In this document: in pieces, positions 27,965-40,119 of the stretch
Numbering within the stretch: position 1 is the first letter of the stretch
Layout of the letters: every line of letters starts with the position of its first letter
NCBI RefSeq assembly: GCF_001612845.1
Contig: NZ_BDBF01000001.1
Coordinates: 1 to 64,000, forward strand
DNA length: 64,000 nt
DNA from: Nocardia elegans NBRC 108235
Lineage (GTDB): Bacteria > Actinomycetota > Actinomycetes > Mycobacteriales > Mycobacteriaceae
Direction of reading: 5' to 3'
Program-made: the position numbers and the translations under genes
The notes under the pieces: generated by a model
What the model was told of the DNA's origin: nothing
Seen by the model: the letters and a program-made list of their open reading frames with translations, nothing else
Database searches by the model: none

Positions 27965-28044
27965 CACGGTCTCCGATCACGCAGGGCATCGCGTGTGTCG
28001 TCGAGTTGGTGGGCGCTGCGCACGTCCACGAACATCCTCACCAT
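27964..28044 (-). CDS. 26-residue upstream ORF coupled to the MprF-like gene
   Basis: A short frame starting ATG at 28044 with GGGAGG six bases before it. Its stop TGA shares one base with the ATG of the MprF-like gene (TGATG). The peptide begins MVRMFVDVRSAHQLDD and ends in RDRRP. Two further features fit a real coding frame: the well-spaced ribosome-binding site and a second one for the downstream gene inside the peptide's last codons. It may serve as a leader that sets translation of the downstream gene, or be a small protein in its own right. Confidence 0.6.
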   Translation of the reverse strand: MVRMFVDVRSAHQLDDTRDALRDRRP

Positions 28045-28339
28045 GGCGGTCCTCCCGAATGGTCGCGTAGCGATACAGTATGCGGAACGCTCGTTCCGGC
28101 TCTGCGAGGCCCCTCGCACGGTCACGACGGCACAGCACACTCTGTACCAACCGATATCGCGCCCGGTCTGTTCCCCGCAACACGTTTTCGGCCCACAGAG
28201 CCGGCCGTATCGCGAGAATTCATCGCCGGTCCACGAAAGCGCCGCCTACCCCCGGTGACCGACGTGACCGCGACAACCGCCGCGCCCACGCATCGGTATC
28301 ACTGACCGCGTACCCCGCCGCGACGGATCTACGCCCCGC
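28045..28339. other. Gap between the upstream ORF and glnE
   Basis: The region should contain the minus-strand promoter of the uORF/MprF-like pair. I see no convincing gene, no strong hairpin and no clear -35/-10 pair; a longer minus-strand frame here (27977-28183) has no ribosome-binding site and is not supported. Confidence 0.5.
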
Positions 28340-31300
28340 TCACCCGCCGCCGAAGACGCGTTCGACGACCGTCTTGGCCCGCCGCGTGACGCGCATGTAG
28401 TGGTCGAGGAATTCGCTGCCGTCGTCGGTCGGCCAGCCCGCGACCCGCGCCACGGCCGAGAGCAACGGCCCGGGCCCGGGCAGCTGGTCGGCGGGTTTGC
28501 CGCGCACCAGCACCAGGGCGTTGCGGGCCTTGGTGGCGGTGAGCCAGGCGTCGCGCAGCAGCTCCACATCGAGGGCGTCGAGCAGTTTGTTCCGTTCGAT
28601 CACCGCGAGGCATTCGAGCGTGGAGGTGTTGTGCAGATCGGGCACCTCGTGCGCGTGCTGGAGTTGCAGCAGTTGCACGGTCCACTCGATATCGGCGAGG
28701 CCACCGCGGCCGAGTTTGGTGTGGGTGGCCGGATTCGCGCCGCGCGGCAGGCGCTCGGAGTCGACGCGAGCCTTGATCCGCCGGATCTCGCGCACGGCCT
28801 CCTCGGAGACCCCGCCCTTGGGATAGCGCACCGGATCGATGGAATGCAGGAACCGCAAACCCAGTTCCTCGTTGCCGGCGACCTGATGTGCGCGCAGCAG
28901 CGCCTGCACTTCCCACGGCTGCGCCCACTGCTGGTAGTAGGCGCGATAAGCGGCCAGGGTGCGGACCAGCGCACCGTTGCGTCCCTCGGGCCGCAGCCCG
29001 GCATCGACCTGCAGCGGTGGATCGGTACTGGGCGCGCCGAGGAGCCGCTGCACCTGTTCGGCCACCCCGATCGCCCACTTCACCGCGACCGTCTCGTCCG
29101 CGCCCGGACGCGAATCGCAGACGAAAAGCACATCGGCGTCGGACCCGTAGCCCAGTTCCATTCCGCCGAGACGGCCCATGCCGATCACGGCGAAGTCCGC
29201 CGGCGCCGGCGCCTGATGTTCGGCCTCCCAGGCCCGGATCACGGCCTGCAGCGACGCCTCGAGCACCGCGACCCAGACCCACGACAGCGCCCGGCACACC
29301 CGCGGCACCTCCAGCATGCCGAGCACGTCGGCGGAGGCGATGCGGGCCAGCTCGTGGCGGCGCAGCGAGCGAGCGGTGGCCACGGCCCGTCTGGGATCGT
29401 CGTAGCGGGCGGCCCCGGCCAGGATGCTCGAGCGCACATCCTCGGCCTTCGGGGTCAGCAGCAGCGGCCCGTCCGGTCCGTCGGCGAACATCCGGATGGT
29501 TTCGGGCGCGTTGATCAGCAGATCGGGCAGATAGGCCGAGGAGCCGAGCACGATCATCAGCCGCTGCGCGATCGCGCCCTCGTCGCGGAGTTCGCGCAGG
29601 AACCAGATCTGGTCGTCGAGGCCTTCGGACACCCGACGGTAGGCCAGCAACCCGGCATCGGGATTCGGTGTGTCACCGAGCCATTCGAGCAGGGTCGGCA
29701 ACAGCAGTGCCTGGATGCGGCCCTTGCGCCCCACCTCCCCGGTGAGCGCCTTGAGGTGGCCGAGGGCGTTCTCCGGGGCGGCGTAGCCGAGGGCGGCGAG
29801 CTGGCGGACCGCGGCCTGCGGACTGAGCCGCAACGCGGCGGCGTCGAGGCGGGCCACCGATTCCAGCAGCGGGCGGTAAAACAGCTTCGCGTGCAGCCGG
29901 CGCACCCGCACGGTGTTGCGCTTGATCTCGCTGCGCAGCACCCCGACCGCGTCCTGGCGTCCGTCGGGACGCATATGCGCCGCGCGGGCGAGCCAGCGCA
30001 TCCCCTCCTCGTCGTCGGGTGCGGGCAAGGTGTGGGTGCGTTTGAGCCGCTGCAACTGCAGGCGGTGCTCGAGCAGGCGCAGAAATTCGTAGGAGGCGGT
30101 GAGGTTCGCAGCGTCGTCGCGGCCCACATAGCCACGCGCGGCCAGCGCGGTCAGCGCCTCGACCGTACCCGGCACATGCAGCGATTCATCGGCCTTGCCG
30201 TGCACCAACTGCAGCAGCTGCACAGCGAATTCGACGTCGCGCAGGCTGCCGTGGCCGAGTTTCAGCTCCCGCTCGCGCATCTCCTCGGGCACCAGGCTTT
30301 CGACCCGCCGCCGCATCGCCTGCACGTCGGTGACGAAATCCGGTCGTTCCGAGGCGCTCCACACCATCGGCATCAGCGCCTCGCTGTACTGCCTGCCGAG
30401 TTCCAGATCGCCGGTGGCGGGGCGGTTCTTCAGCAGCGCCTGGAATTCCCAGGTGCGCGCCCAGCGCTTGTAGTAGGTGGTATGCGAATCCAGCGTGCGC
30501 ACCAGCGCCCCGGCCTTGCCTTCCGGACGCAACGCGGCATCGACGTCGAAGAACGCGCTGCCGGCGATGCCCATCATCTCCGCGGCCAGCCGGGTGGCGG
30601 TGGTGTCGGCGGGTTCGGCGACGAACACCACGTCGACATCGGAGACGTAATTGAGTTCGCGCGCACCGCATTTGCCCATCGCGACCACCGCCAGCCGGAC
30701 CGGAACCGGGTCGTCGGGGCAGATCCGCGCCACCGCCACCGAGAGCGCGGCGGTGAGCGCGGCATCGGCGAGGTCGGTGAGATGGTTGCCGACCTGCTGA
30801 TACGGCAGCACCGGTTCGTTCTCGACGGTGGCGGCCAGATCGTGGGCGGCCAGCACCATCAGCTGATCGCGATATCGCTTGCGCAGCAACGCGATCGCGT
30901 CGGGTCCGGCATGGGTGGCGCGGTAGAGCATCGGCGCGGCGTTCGGCCCCGTCTCGGGCGCTGCGCCGACCGCATCGAGCAGATCGTCGAGAATCTCGCG
31001 CGTGCTCGGCAGTTCCCGCCGCAACAGCTGCCAGCTCGCCGGATCGGCGACCAGATGGTCGGCGAACGCGCTCGACGAGCCGATCAGCGCGAACAGCCGG
31101 CCGCGCAACGACAGATCGGTGCGCAACGCGGAATCCAGTGCGGCCCAATCGGACCCGAGCGCCTCGCGCAGGCGGATCAGGGTCAGCAGCGCCAGATCGG
31201 CATCCGGCGACCGCGACAACGCCCACAGCAGTGCAACGCTGTCGACATTGTCCCAGGCGAGCTCTCGTAACGACGCGGCTGCCGTCGGCTCCAGCAATCC

Positions 31301-31351
31301 CAGCCGACCGGCACCGGGCACTGCGGGACGTGCAGTCGGTGGCCGGACCAT
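28340..31351 (-). CDS. glnE: Bifunctional glutamine synthetase adenylyltransferase/deadenylylase
   Basis: A 1003-residue GlnE. It has the two nucleotidyltransferase domains of the family. The N-terminal one, with [14 protein letters not shown] around residue 235, removes AMP; the C-terminal one, with [15 protein letters not shown] around residue 735, adds AMP to glutamine synthetase. Both keep the GxDxD-type metal-binding aspartates. Its target is Tyr406 of GlnA1. On the minus strand TAATTT lies six bases before the ATG, fitting a leaderless start. It sits beside an MprF-like gene here, not next to glnA2 as in M. tuberculosis. Confidence 0.97.
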   Translation of the reverse strand: MVRPPTARPAVPGAGRLGLLEPTAAASLRELAWDNVDSVALLWALSRSPDADLALLTLIRLREALGSDWAALDSALRTDLSLRGRLFALIGSSSAFADHLVADPASWQLLRRELPSTREILDDLLDAVGAAPETGPNAAPMLYRATHAGPDAIALLRKRYRDQLMVLAAHDLAATVENEPVLPYQQVGNHLTDLADAALTAALSVAVARICPDDPVPVRLAVVAMGKCGARELNYVSDVDVVFVAEPADTTATRLAAEMMGIAGSAFFDVDAALRPEGKAGALVRTLDSHTTYYKRWARTWEFQALLKNRPATGDLELGRQYSEALMPMVWSASERPDFVTDVQAMRRRVESLVPEEMRERELKLGHGSLRDVEFAVQLLQLVHGKADESLHVPGTVEALTALAARGYVGRDDAANLTASYEFLRLLEHRLQLQRLKRTHTLPAPDDEEGMRWLARAAHMRPDGRQDAVGVLRSEIKRNTVRVRRLHAKLFYRPLLESVARLDAAALRLSPQAAVRQLAALGYAAPENALGHLKALTGEVGRKGRIQALLLPTLLEWLGDTPNPDAGLLAYRRVSEGLDDQIWFLRELRDEGAIAQRLMIVLGSSAYLPDLLINAPETIRMFADGPDGPLLLTPKAEDVRSSILAGAARYDDPRRAVATARSLRRHELARIASADVLGMLEVPRVCRALSWVWVAVLEASLQAVIRAWEAEHQAPAPADFAVIGMGRLGGMELGYGSDADVLFVCDSRPGADETVAVKWAIGVAEQVQRLLGAPSTDPPLQVDAGLRPEGRNGALVRTLAAYRAYYQQWAQPWEVQALLRAHQVAGNEELGLRFLHSIDPVRYPKGGVSEEAVREIRRIKARVDSERLPRGANPATHTKLGRGGLADIEWTVQLLQLQHAHEVPDLHNTSTLECLAVIERNKLLDALDVELLRDAWLTATKARNALVLVRGKPADQLPGPGPLLSAVARVAGWPTDDGSEFLDHYMRVTRRAKTVVERVFGGG

Positions 31352-31653
31352 TCTCTCAAATTACCGTCACGGCCGAGCATGCGGAAGTTGCCTGCTCGCA
31401 GGCGTGGAGTGAGTGCTCGGCCGACGTCGGCCACGGAGCCGATTCCTTTTCGGGAAGGGCTGCGGGAACGCCGCCTCCCGCTGGCCTACCGGGGACGAGC
31501 TGTATCGGGCCGGAGGCCACAGCAAGCTCGGCCCCGAGCCGCCGCCCATCGCTCAGACCCGGATCGAACGCCCTGAGCCGCCCTACCGCGGTATCGGCGT
31601 CCGCGCCGAAATGGGGTCGACCGCGCGCACGCAGCCCGCGGCCGACCCGTTCC
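31352..31653. other. Gap between glnE and panB
   Basis: This 302-base stretch holds the glnE leaderless -10 (TAATTT, minus strand, 31358-31363). The rest shows no supported gene. It is one edge of the block that is inverted relative to M. tuberculosis. Confidence 0.5.
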
Positions 31654-32517
31654 TCAGAAGCTGTGTTCCGGTCCCGGATAGGTACCCTGCGCTACCTCTC
31701 GTGCGTATTCCTCTGCGGCACTGCGCAATTCGTCGCCCACGCGACCGAAGCGCTTGACGAACTTGGCCGTCTTACCGCTGGTGTAGCCGGCCATGTCCTG
31801 CCAGACCAGTACCTGGGCGTCGCAGTCGCTGCCGGCGCCGATGCCGACGGTCGGGATGGTCAGCTTGTGGGTGACCTGCCCGGCCAGCTCGGCAGGCACC
31901 ATCTCCATCACCACGGCGACGGCCCCGGCCTCCTGCACCGCGATGGCGTCGGCGATCAGCTGTTCGGCCCCGTCGCCGCGGCCCTGCACCCGGTAGCCGC
32001 CGAGGGTGTTGACGCTCTGCGGGGTGAAGCCGATATGCGCCACCACCGGGATGCCGGAGGCGGTCAGCCGGGCGATGTGCTCGGAAACCCGTTCTCCGCC
32101 TTCGAGTTTCACCGCGTGCGCACCACCCTCCTTCATGAAGCGGGTGGCGCTGGCCAGCGCCTGGTCGGGCGAGCCCTCGTAGCTGCCGAACGGCAGATCG
32201 GCCACCACCAGGGCATGCGGGGCCCCGCGGACCACGCCGCGTACCAGCGGCAGCAGTTCCTCGATCGTGATCGGCACGGTGGTGTCGTAGCCGTAGACCA
32301 CGTTGGCCGCCGAATCGCCGACCAGCAGCACGGGGATGCCGGCCTCTTCGAACAGCTTCGCGGTGGAGTAGTCGTAGGCGGTCAGCATCGCCCACTTCTC
32401 GCCCGCGGATTTCCATTGCTGCAGGTGCTGTACTCGCGTCTTCCGCCGGGAAGTTGTCGGCGCGGCACCGTAGGCGGTGGTTTCGGAAGCAGGATTGTCC
32501 TGAGCAGCGGACATCAT
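31654..32517 (-). CDS. panB: 3-methyl-2-oxobutanoate hydroxymethyltransferase
   Basis: A 287-residue PanB, which adds a hydroxymethyl group from methylene-tetrahydrofolate to 2-oxoisovalerate in pantothenate synthesis. Family motifs include [32 protein letters not shown] with the Mg-binding Asp, LPFGSY, VKLEGG and HIGFTPQS. The first 25-30 residues are a non-conserved extension. AAAGGG lies just before the ATG pair at the start. It is divergent from the Hip1-like hydrolase gene. Confidence 0.96.
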   Translation of the reverse strand: MMSAAQDNPASETTAYGAAPTTSRRKTRVQHLQQWKSAGEKWAMLTAYDYSTAKLFEEAGIPVLLVGDSAANVVYGYDTTVPITIEELLPLVRGVVRGAPHALVVADLPFGSYEGSPDQALASATRFMKEGGAHAVKLEGGERVSEHIARLTASGIPVVAHIGFTPQSVNTLGGYRVQGRGDGAEQLIADAIAVQEAGAVAVVMEMVPAELAGQVTHKLTIPTVGIGAGSDCDAQVLVWQDMAGYTSGKTAKFVKRFGRVGDELRSAAEEYAREVAQGTYPGPEHSF

Positions 32518-32721
32518 CGTCCCTTTCGTCTGTCCTCGAGGCCCGATCGGGTCCCCGGGTTGCTATGACCCGTTCAGTCTGCCACCGCGACAGGGCCGCG
32601 TTTAAGGCGTGCCCGGGATGGGATTTGTCACAGCGGTGGGAGCCGTGGCCGGAGGAGGCAGCCTGCGTAACCACGGAGGCCGCCGCGGACACCGCCAAGG
32701 GACACGGGCGGAGATGGAAGG

Positions 32722-34272
32722 ATGGCGCGCATGTCCTTGTCGCGATCCGGTCGCGTCGCAGCCGCGGTGGCCCTGATGTGTGTGGCCGCCGCCTGCTCGT
32801 CGACGTCGAAGAATCACCCCGTCGCCCAGCCGTCCGCGCCGAGTCCGGCCGCACTGCAGAAGTACTACACCCAGGTTCCCGCGTGGGGTAGCTGTGACGG
32901 ATTCGGCGATTCCTCGACCCGATTCCCGCAGGGCACCGAATGCACGCACATCGCGGTGCCGATCGATTACGACAAGCCCGAGGGCGCGACCGCGCAGATC
33001 GCGGTCTCCCGGATCAAGGCGACCGGGCAGCGCATCGGATCGCTGCTGTTCAATCCGGGCGGGCCCGGCCAGGCCGGACTGTGGATGGCCGCGCAGGGGC
33101 AGGACACCCCGCTCGCGCAGCGGTTCGACCGCATCGGTTTCGATCCGCGCGGTGTCGGCGCCTCCACGCCGCTGATCGAATGCCTGACCGGGCAGCAGTG
33201 GGATCAGCAACGCGCCGAACCGCCCAAGGACTACACCCCCGCCGGCATCGCGGCCGCCGAGCAGGAGAACAAGGACTTCGCCGCGCACTGCACCGAGAAG
33301 ACCGGCAACGAATTCCTCGCCCACGTCGGCACCCGCGAGGTGGTGCAGGACATGGACATCATCCGGGGAGTGCTCGGCGACGACAAACTCAACTACGTCG
33401 GTTACTCCTACGGCACCCGGCTCGGCTACACCTACGCCGAGAAGTTCCCGGACAAGGTGCGGGCCATGGTGCTCGACGGCGCCCTCGATCCGGACGCCGA
33501 TCCGGAGAAGGAATCGGTGCAGCAGGCCGCCGGATTCCAGAAGGCGTTCGACGCCTACGCCGCCGACTGCGCGAGCAAACCGGACTGCCCGCTGGGCCAG
33601 GACGCGAGTCAGGCGGTGGCCCGCTTCCACGATCTGGTCAACCCGCTCTGGAACCACCCGGCCGAGACCCGCGACGGCCGCGGGCTCACCTACAGCGACG
33701 CGGTCACCGGTGTGCAGAACACCCTCTACGCCGAGGACAGCTGGAATGTGCTGAGCGCGGGCCTGGCTCAGCTGGCCAAGGGCAAGGGCGACATCCTGCT
33801 GCAGCTCGCCGATCTCTACGACGGCCGCAGCAAGGACGGCACCTACGACAATTCGCAGGACGCGTTCCTGGCCATTCATTGTGTCGACGATCCGGCCATC
33901 AAGGGCCGCGCCGAAACCGATAAGCAGGACGCGGAATACCGCAAGGTTGCCCCGTTCCTCGACGACGGCCACGCCACCGGGCAGGCGCCGCTCGAGATGT
34001 GCGCGTTCTGGCCCGTGCCCAACAGCGGCTCCCCGCACAACATTTCCGCACCGGGCCTGCCCAAGACCGTGGTCATCTCCACGACCGCGGATCCGGCCAC
34101 CCCGTATCAGGCCGGTGTCGATCTGGCCCATCAACTGGGCGCGGCGCTGATCACCAACAAGGGAACCCGCCACACCGCGTTCCTCTCCGGGGGCGTGCCG
34201 TGCGTGGACGACGCCGTCTTCGCCTACCTCAGCGACCTGAAGACACCGCCGGAAGGACTCACCTGCGGCTGA
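32722..34272 (+). CDS. Lipoprotein serine hydrolase, Hip1/CaeA-like (Rv2224c)
   Basis: A 516-residue predicted lipoprotein with lipobox Cys25 (CVAAACSS). The alpha/beta-hydrolase core has oxyanion stretch NPGGPGQAG, nucleophile elbow GYSYGT, and a C-terminal TAP-like segment with Asp in STTADPATP and His in GTRHTAF. M. tuberculosis Hip1 cleaves the GroEL2 protein and affects the envelope. An in-frame ATG nine bases on is an alternative start. It is divergent from panB and precedes glnA2, the same neighbours as in mycobacteria but in inverted order. Confidence 0.9.
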   Translation: MARMSLSRSGRVAAAVALMCVAAACSSTSKNHPVAQPSAPSPAALQKYYTQVPAWGSCDGFGDSSTRFPQGTECTHIAVPIDYDKPEGATAQIAVSRIKATGQRIGSLLFNPGGPGQAGLWMAAQGQDTPLAQRFDRIGFDPRGVGASTPLIECLTGQQWDQQRAEPPKDYTPAGIAAAEQENKDFAAHCTEKTGNEFLAHVGTREVVQDMDIIRGVLGDDKLNYVGYSYGTRLGYTYAEKFPDKVRAMVLDGALDPDADPEKESVQQAAGFQKAFDAYAADCASKPDCPLGQDASQAVARFHDLVNPLWNHPAETRDGRGLTYSDAVTGVQNTLYAEDSWNVLSAGLAQLAKGKGDILLQLADLYDGRSKDGTYDNSQDAFLAIHCVDDPAIKGRAETDKQDAEYRKVAPFLDDGHATGQAPLEMCAFWPVPNSGSPHNISAPGLPKTVVISTTADPATPYQAGVDLAHQLGAALITNKGTRHTAFLSGGVPCVDDAVFAYLSDLKTPPEGLTCG

Positions 34273-34306
34273 CGCCACACATGCGGACCGGCGGTTGTTG
34301 CACGAT

Positions 34307-34322
34307 GTAACACGGATTTAAC
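34307..34322 (+). promoter_or_regulatory. Weak GlnR-box candidate at glnA2
   Basis: GTAAC-N6-TTAAC; the first half matches the GlnR consensus, the second only at three of five positions. It lies just upstream of the glnA2 -10 element, where an activator could act, but is much weaker than the array at glnA1. Confidence 0.3.
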
Positions 34323-34332
34323 CGCGGGTGCC

Positions 34333-34338
34333 TACGCT
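34333..34338 (+). promoter_or_regulatory. Leaderless -10 element of glnA2
   Basis: TACGCT lies seven bases before the ATG at 34346. This decides the start: the upstream GTG at 34328 would lie before the promoter's transcription start. Confidence 0.6.
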
Positions 34339-34345
34339 CGCGCGT

Positions 34346-35683
34346 ATGGATCGCCAGAAGGAATTCGTGCTGCGGACGCTCGAGGAGCGGGACATCCGCT
34401 TCGTGCGACTCTGGTTCACCGACGTCCTGGGATATCTGAAGTCGGTGGCGATCGCCCCCGCGGAGCTGGAAGGCGCCTTCGAGGAGGGCATCGGATTCGA
34501 CGGCTCGGCGATCGAGGGTTTCGCCCGGGTGTCGGAGGCCGATATGGTCGCCAAGCCCGATCCGTCGACGTTCCAGGTATTGCCCTGGTCCACCAGCAAG
34601 GGCCATCAGCATTCCGCGCGCATGTTCTGCGATATCGCGATGCCCGACGGCTCGCCGTCGTGGGCCGATCCGCGGCACGTGCTGCGCCGGCAGCTGAACA
34701 AGGCCGGTGACCTGGGGTTCAGCTGCTATGTGCATCCAGAGATCGAGTTCTTCCTGATCCGCTCGGCGCTCAAGGACGGCCGTCCGGTGCCCGCCGACAA
34801 CGGCGGCTTCTTCGATCAGGCCGTCCACGACGAGGCGCCGAACTTCCGCCGCCACGCCATCGACGCGCTGGAATCGATGGGCATCTCGGTGGAGTTCAGC
34901 CATCACGAGGGTGCGCCCGGCCAGCAGGAGATCGATTTGCGCTACGCCGACGCGCTGTCGATGGCCGACAACGTGATGACCTTCCGCTACCTCATCAAGG
35001 AGGTGGCCATCGACGAAGGCGTGCGGGCCTCGTTCATGCCCAAGCCCTTCTCCGACCATCCGGGTTCGGCCATGCACACCCACATGAGCCTGTTCGAGGG
35101 TGAGCACAACGCCTTCGCCGATCCCGACGACCCGAACAACCTGTCCGAGACCGCGCGTGCGTTCATCGCGGGCATTCTCGAGCACGCCAACGAGATCAGC
35201 GCCGTCACCAACCAGTGGGTGAACTCCTACAAGCGGCTGATCCACGGCGGCGAAGCGCCGACCGCCGCGTCCTGGGGCCGGTCGAATCGTTCTGCGCTGG
35301 TCCGGGTTCCGATGTACACGCCGAACAAGCAGTCCTCGCGGCGAGTCGAGATCCGCAGCCCAGACTCCGCGTGCAATCCGTATCTGGCCTTCGCGGTGCT
35401 GCTGGCCGCGGGCCTGCGGGGTATCGAGAAGGGGTACACGCTGCCCCCCGAGGCCGAGGACGACGTGTGGTCGCTGACCTCCGCCGAACGCCGCGCGATG
35501 GGCTTCCGCGAGCTGCCCTCGACCCTGGACGAGGCGCTGCGGGCGATGGAGCGGTCCGAGCTGGTCGCCGAAACGCTGGGCGAGCACGTGTTCGACTTCT
35601 TCCTGCGCAACAAGCGCCACGAGTGGGCCACCTACCGCGCCCAGGTCACCCCGTGGGAGCTGGGCGAGTACCTGACGCTGTGA
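34346..35683 (+). CDS. glnA2: Glutamine synthetase-like protein GlnA2
   Basis: A 445-residue glutamine synthetase-fold protein with DGSAIEGF, the PEIEFF metal motif and PGSAMHTHMS. It is about 30 residues shorter than GlnA1. At the position of the GlnA1 adenylylation tyrosine it has Trp375 (DDVWSLT), so GlnE cannot regulate it in the usual way. In M. tuberculosis GlnA2 is not essential for glutamine synthesis, and relatives in Streptomyces ligate glutamate to polyamines, so its substrate is open. Start at 34346 follows the conserved N-terminus MDRQKEFVLRTLEERD and a leaderless -10. Confidence 0.93.
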   Translation: MDRQKEFVLRTLEERDIRFVRLWFTDVLGYLKSVAIAPAELEGAFEEGIGFDGSAIEGFARVSEADMVAKPDPSTFQVLPWSTSKGHQHSARMFCDIAMPDGSPSWADPRHVLRRQLNKAGDLGFSCYVHPEIEFFLIRSALKDGRPVPADNGGFFDQAVHDEAPNFRRHAIDALESMGISVEFSHHEGAPGQQEIDLRYADALSMADNVMTFRYLIKEVAIDEGVRASFMPKPFSDHPGSAMHTHMSLFEGEHNAFADPDDPNNLSETARAFIAGILEHANEISAVTNQWVNSYKRLIHGGEAPTAASWGRSNRSALVRVPMYTPNKQSSRRVEIRSPDSACNPYLAFAVLLAAGLRGIEKGYTLPPEAEDDVWSLTSAERRAMGFRELPSTLDEALRAMERSELVAETLGEHVFDFFLRNKRHEWATYRAQVTPWELGEYLTL

Positions 35684-35737
35684 TCGCCTGTGCGAGAACG
35701 GCTTCGGCCGGCCGCACCGACGATCGGTGAGCTGGGT

Positions 35738-35743
35738 TAGGTT
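35738..35743 (+). promoter_or_regulatory. Leaderless -10 element of the phosphotransferase gene
   Basis: TAGGTT lies six bases before the ATG at 35750, and no ribosome-binding site is seen. Confidence 0.5.
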
Positions 35744-35749
35744 GTTCCG

Positions 35750-36643
35750 ATGAACGCGCCTGTATCGGTGGCCGATCAACCACTGCAACCGCTGATCGAC
35801 TGGGCCACCCGGGAACTCGCGCAGCGGGGACTGACCGTGACCGGCGCCCAGGAGATGCGGCGGCGGGACTGGACGCTGCTCGGCCGCATCGAGACGAACG
35901 GCGGAGCTGTCTGGGCGAAGGCGAGTGCGCGCGCGTTCGCCCACGAGGGCCCGCTGCTGGCGGCCTTGGATCGGCTCGTTCCGGGATCGGTGCCTAAACC
36001 CCTTGCGGTACATCGTGAGAACGGATGGTTCCTCGGAGGCGACGGCGGCGAGACCATGCGAACCGGACCACTCGACCGCCACTTCGCACTCGACGGTGCG
36101 GACGCGCCGCCGCCGCGTCCGCCGGAATGGGAATCGGTGCTGCGGTCCTACGCCGGCCTGCAGCACACCGTCTGCACGCACGCGGAGTCGTTGCGCGACA
36201 CCGGAACTCCGTACCTGCCGCCGGCGCGCCTGATCGAGGTCTACCGTCACTTCGCCGACCGCGCCCCGGGACTGGAGTTCGCGATCGAATCGGCCGCTGC
36301 CGAACTCGCGCGGTACGGCCGGCTGAGCGTGGAACACAACGACCTGTATCCGGGCCACGTCTTCCGCGCCACCGCCGCGGTGTTCGACTGGGGCGATGCG
36401 CTGATCACCCATCCCTTCCTGTCCGTGCGCACGTTCCGGGATCCGCAGCGCACGGCATATTTCGACGCCTGGCGGGAACTGACCACCGTCACCGACCGCG
36501 AGATCGAGCTGGCCGAACGCCTCGCACCCCTGACCACCCTGCATTCGTGGCTGACCATCGACACGGCACGGGGCCGCCCGGGCGAACGGTTCGCCCCCTT
36601 CGTCACCGAGATGCTGGACCTGCTGCGCGCGAACTTCGCCTGA
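35750..36643 (+). CDS. Phosphotransferase family protein (APH/ChoK fold)
   Basis: A 297-residue kinase-like protein. The catalytic loop reads EHNDLYPGH (Brenner-type motif with Asp as base) and the metal site is VFDWGD, followed by HPF as in aminoglycoside phosphotransferases. The N-terminal nucleotide-binding lobe is divergent. The substrate is unknown; most such actinobacterial proteins are not proven resistance enzymes. It lies between glnA2 and the lipoprotein/Pip/CHAD operon, with its own leaderless promoter. Confidence 0.82.
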   Translation: MNAPVSVADQPLQPLIDWATRELAQRGLTVTGAQEMRRRDWTLLGRIETNGGAVWAKASARAFAHEGPLLAALDRLVPGSVPKPLAVHRENGWFLGGDGGETMRTGPLDRHFALDGADAPPPRPPEWESVLRSYAGLQHTVCTHAESLRDTGTPYLPPARLIEVYRHFADRAPGLEFAIESAAAELARYGRLSVEHNDLYPGHVFRATAAVFDWGDALITHPFLSVRTFRDPQRTAYFDAWRELTTVTDREIELAERLAPLTTLHSWLTIDTARGRPGERFAPFVTEMLDLLRANFA

Positions 36644-39024
<2,381 letters not shown>

Positions 39025-39030
39025 TCGGGC

Positions 39031-39062
39031 TTGACCTTCACGTATACGTCAACGCCTACGGT
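39031..39062 (+). promoter_or_regulatory. MerR-type promoter with 20-bp spacer
   Basis: -35 TTGACC (39031-39036) and -10 TACGGT (39057-39062) are 20 bases apart, too far for normal RNA polymerase but typical for MerR-activated promoters. A 22-base dyad TTGAC-N12-GTCAA (39031-39052, 8 of 11 pairs) fills the spacer. The -10 lies six bases before the ATG of the oxidoreductase gene, so the transcript is leaderless. Confidence 0.7.
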
Positions 39063-39068
39063 CGCCCC

Positions 39069-40085
39069 ATGACCTCCACGACCGCGACCACCCGCTCGAT
39101 CCACCTGGCCGCTCGCCCGGCCGGGTTCCCCGAACTCACCGATTTCCGCATGGTCGAGCATCCGATGCCGTCCACTGAGGCCGGCCGGCTGCTGATCCGA
39201 AATCTCTTCATGTCGATAGACCCCGGCAGTCTCATGCGAATCGGCGCCTATCCCGGAATCCCGATGCCGCCGTTCGCGATCGGTGAGGTGCTGTCCGGCG
39301 ACGCGATCGGCGAGGTGATCGAATCCGGCGATCCGACCGTGCCGGAGGGCGCGCTGGTCCTGCACCGGCTCGGCTGGCGCGAACACGCCCTCGCCGACGC
39401 GCGGACGGTACGCATGGTGGATCCGGATGCCTATCCCTCGCCGTCCGGATATCTGGGCTTCGGTCTGGTCGCCTACGTCGGTCTGACCGTGGTCGCCGGC
39501 CTCAGCGCCGGCGATACCGTCTTCGTCTCCAGCGCCGCCGGTGCGACCGGGAGCCTGGCCGGGCAGATCGCGCGACTGCTCGGCGCCGGTCGCGTCGTCG
39601 GCAGCGTCGGCTCACCGCGTAAGGCCTCCTACATCGTCGACGAACTCGGCTACGACGCCGCCGTCGACTACCACGACGAACCCTTCGTCGATCGGCTTCG
39701 AGTCGCGGCGCCCGGGGGCGTGGACGTGTACTTCGACAATGTCGGCGGAACCCAATTGCGTGCGGCGATCGAGGTGATGAACGTCGGCGGACGCATCGCG
39801 CTCTGCGGAGCTCTGGCCAGGCAGCGCGCGGGCGGCGAGCCGGACGCGGGACCGGGTGATCTGCTGGCGGTGATCGGCAAGCGATTGACATTGCGCGGAT
39901 TCACCACGCTCGATCACCTGGATCTGGCCCCGGAATTCGGCCGGAAGCTGCGGGAATGGACGGCGGCGGGAGACATCGTACGCACCGAAACCGTCGTCGA
40001 AGGCCTCGAGAACGCGCCGGGTGCACTGCTGGATGCGGTGCGGGGGCGCTACACCGGGAAGGTTGTGGTGCGGCTGGCGCGTTGA
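39069..40085 (+). CDS. NADP-dependent MDR oxidoreductase (alkenal/quinone reductase type)
   Basis: A 338-residue zinc-independent medium-chain reductase of the leukotriene-B4-dehydrogenase / curcumin-reductase group. Substrate-side motif MSIDPGS and the cofactor loop SAAGATGSLAGQIARLLGA with the family's GxVGSxRKA stretch are present, and FDNVGG follows. It reduces the C=C bond of reactive enones. The MerR gene 34 bases downstream and the MerR-type promoter suggest induction by electrophiles or a related toxic ligand. Confidence 0.9.
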   Translation: MTSTTATTRSIHLAARPAGFPELTDFRMVEHPMPSTEAGRLLIRNLFMSIDPGSLMRIGAYPGIPMPPFAIGEVLSGDAIGEVIESGDPTVPEGALVLHRLGWREHALADARTVRMVDPDAYPSPSGYLGFGLVAYVGLTVVAGLSAGDTVFVSSAAGATGSLAGQIARLLGAGRVVGSVGSPRKASYIVDELGYDAAVDYHDEPFVDRLRVAAPGGVDVYFDNVGGTQLRAAIEVMNVGGRIALCGALARQRAGGEPDAGPGDLLAVIGKRLTLRGFTTLDHLDLAPEFGRKLREWTAAGDIVRTETVVEGLENAPGALLDAVRGRYTGKVVVRLAR

Positions 40086-40119
40086 GCACGAGGGTGAGAC
40101 GGCGGAGAGGATACGCGGC

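Noticed and set aside
27977..28183. A 68-codon minus-strand frame before the MprF-like gene
   Set aside because: No ribosome-binding site; the 26-codon frame in a different phase has one and is coupled to the next gene.
28400..31270. A 956-codon open frame on the plus strand
   Set aside because: It is the antisense of glnE, which is unmistakable; its composition is repetitive Arg/Gln/His typical of a GC-rich shadow frame.
35750..36643. Aminoglycoside resistance gene
   Set aside because: The fold is right but the protein is generic; no close resistance-enzyme motifs are visible, so only the family is named.
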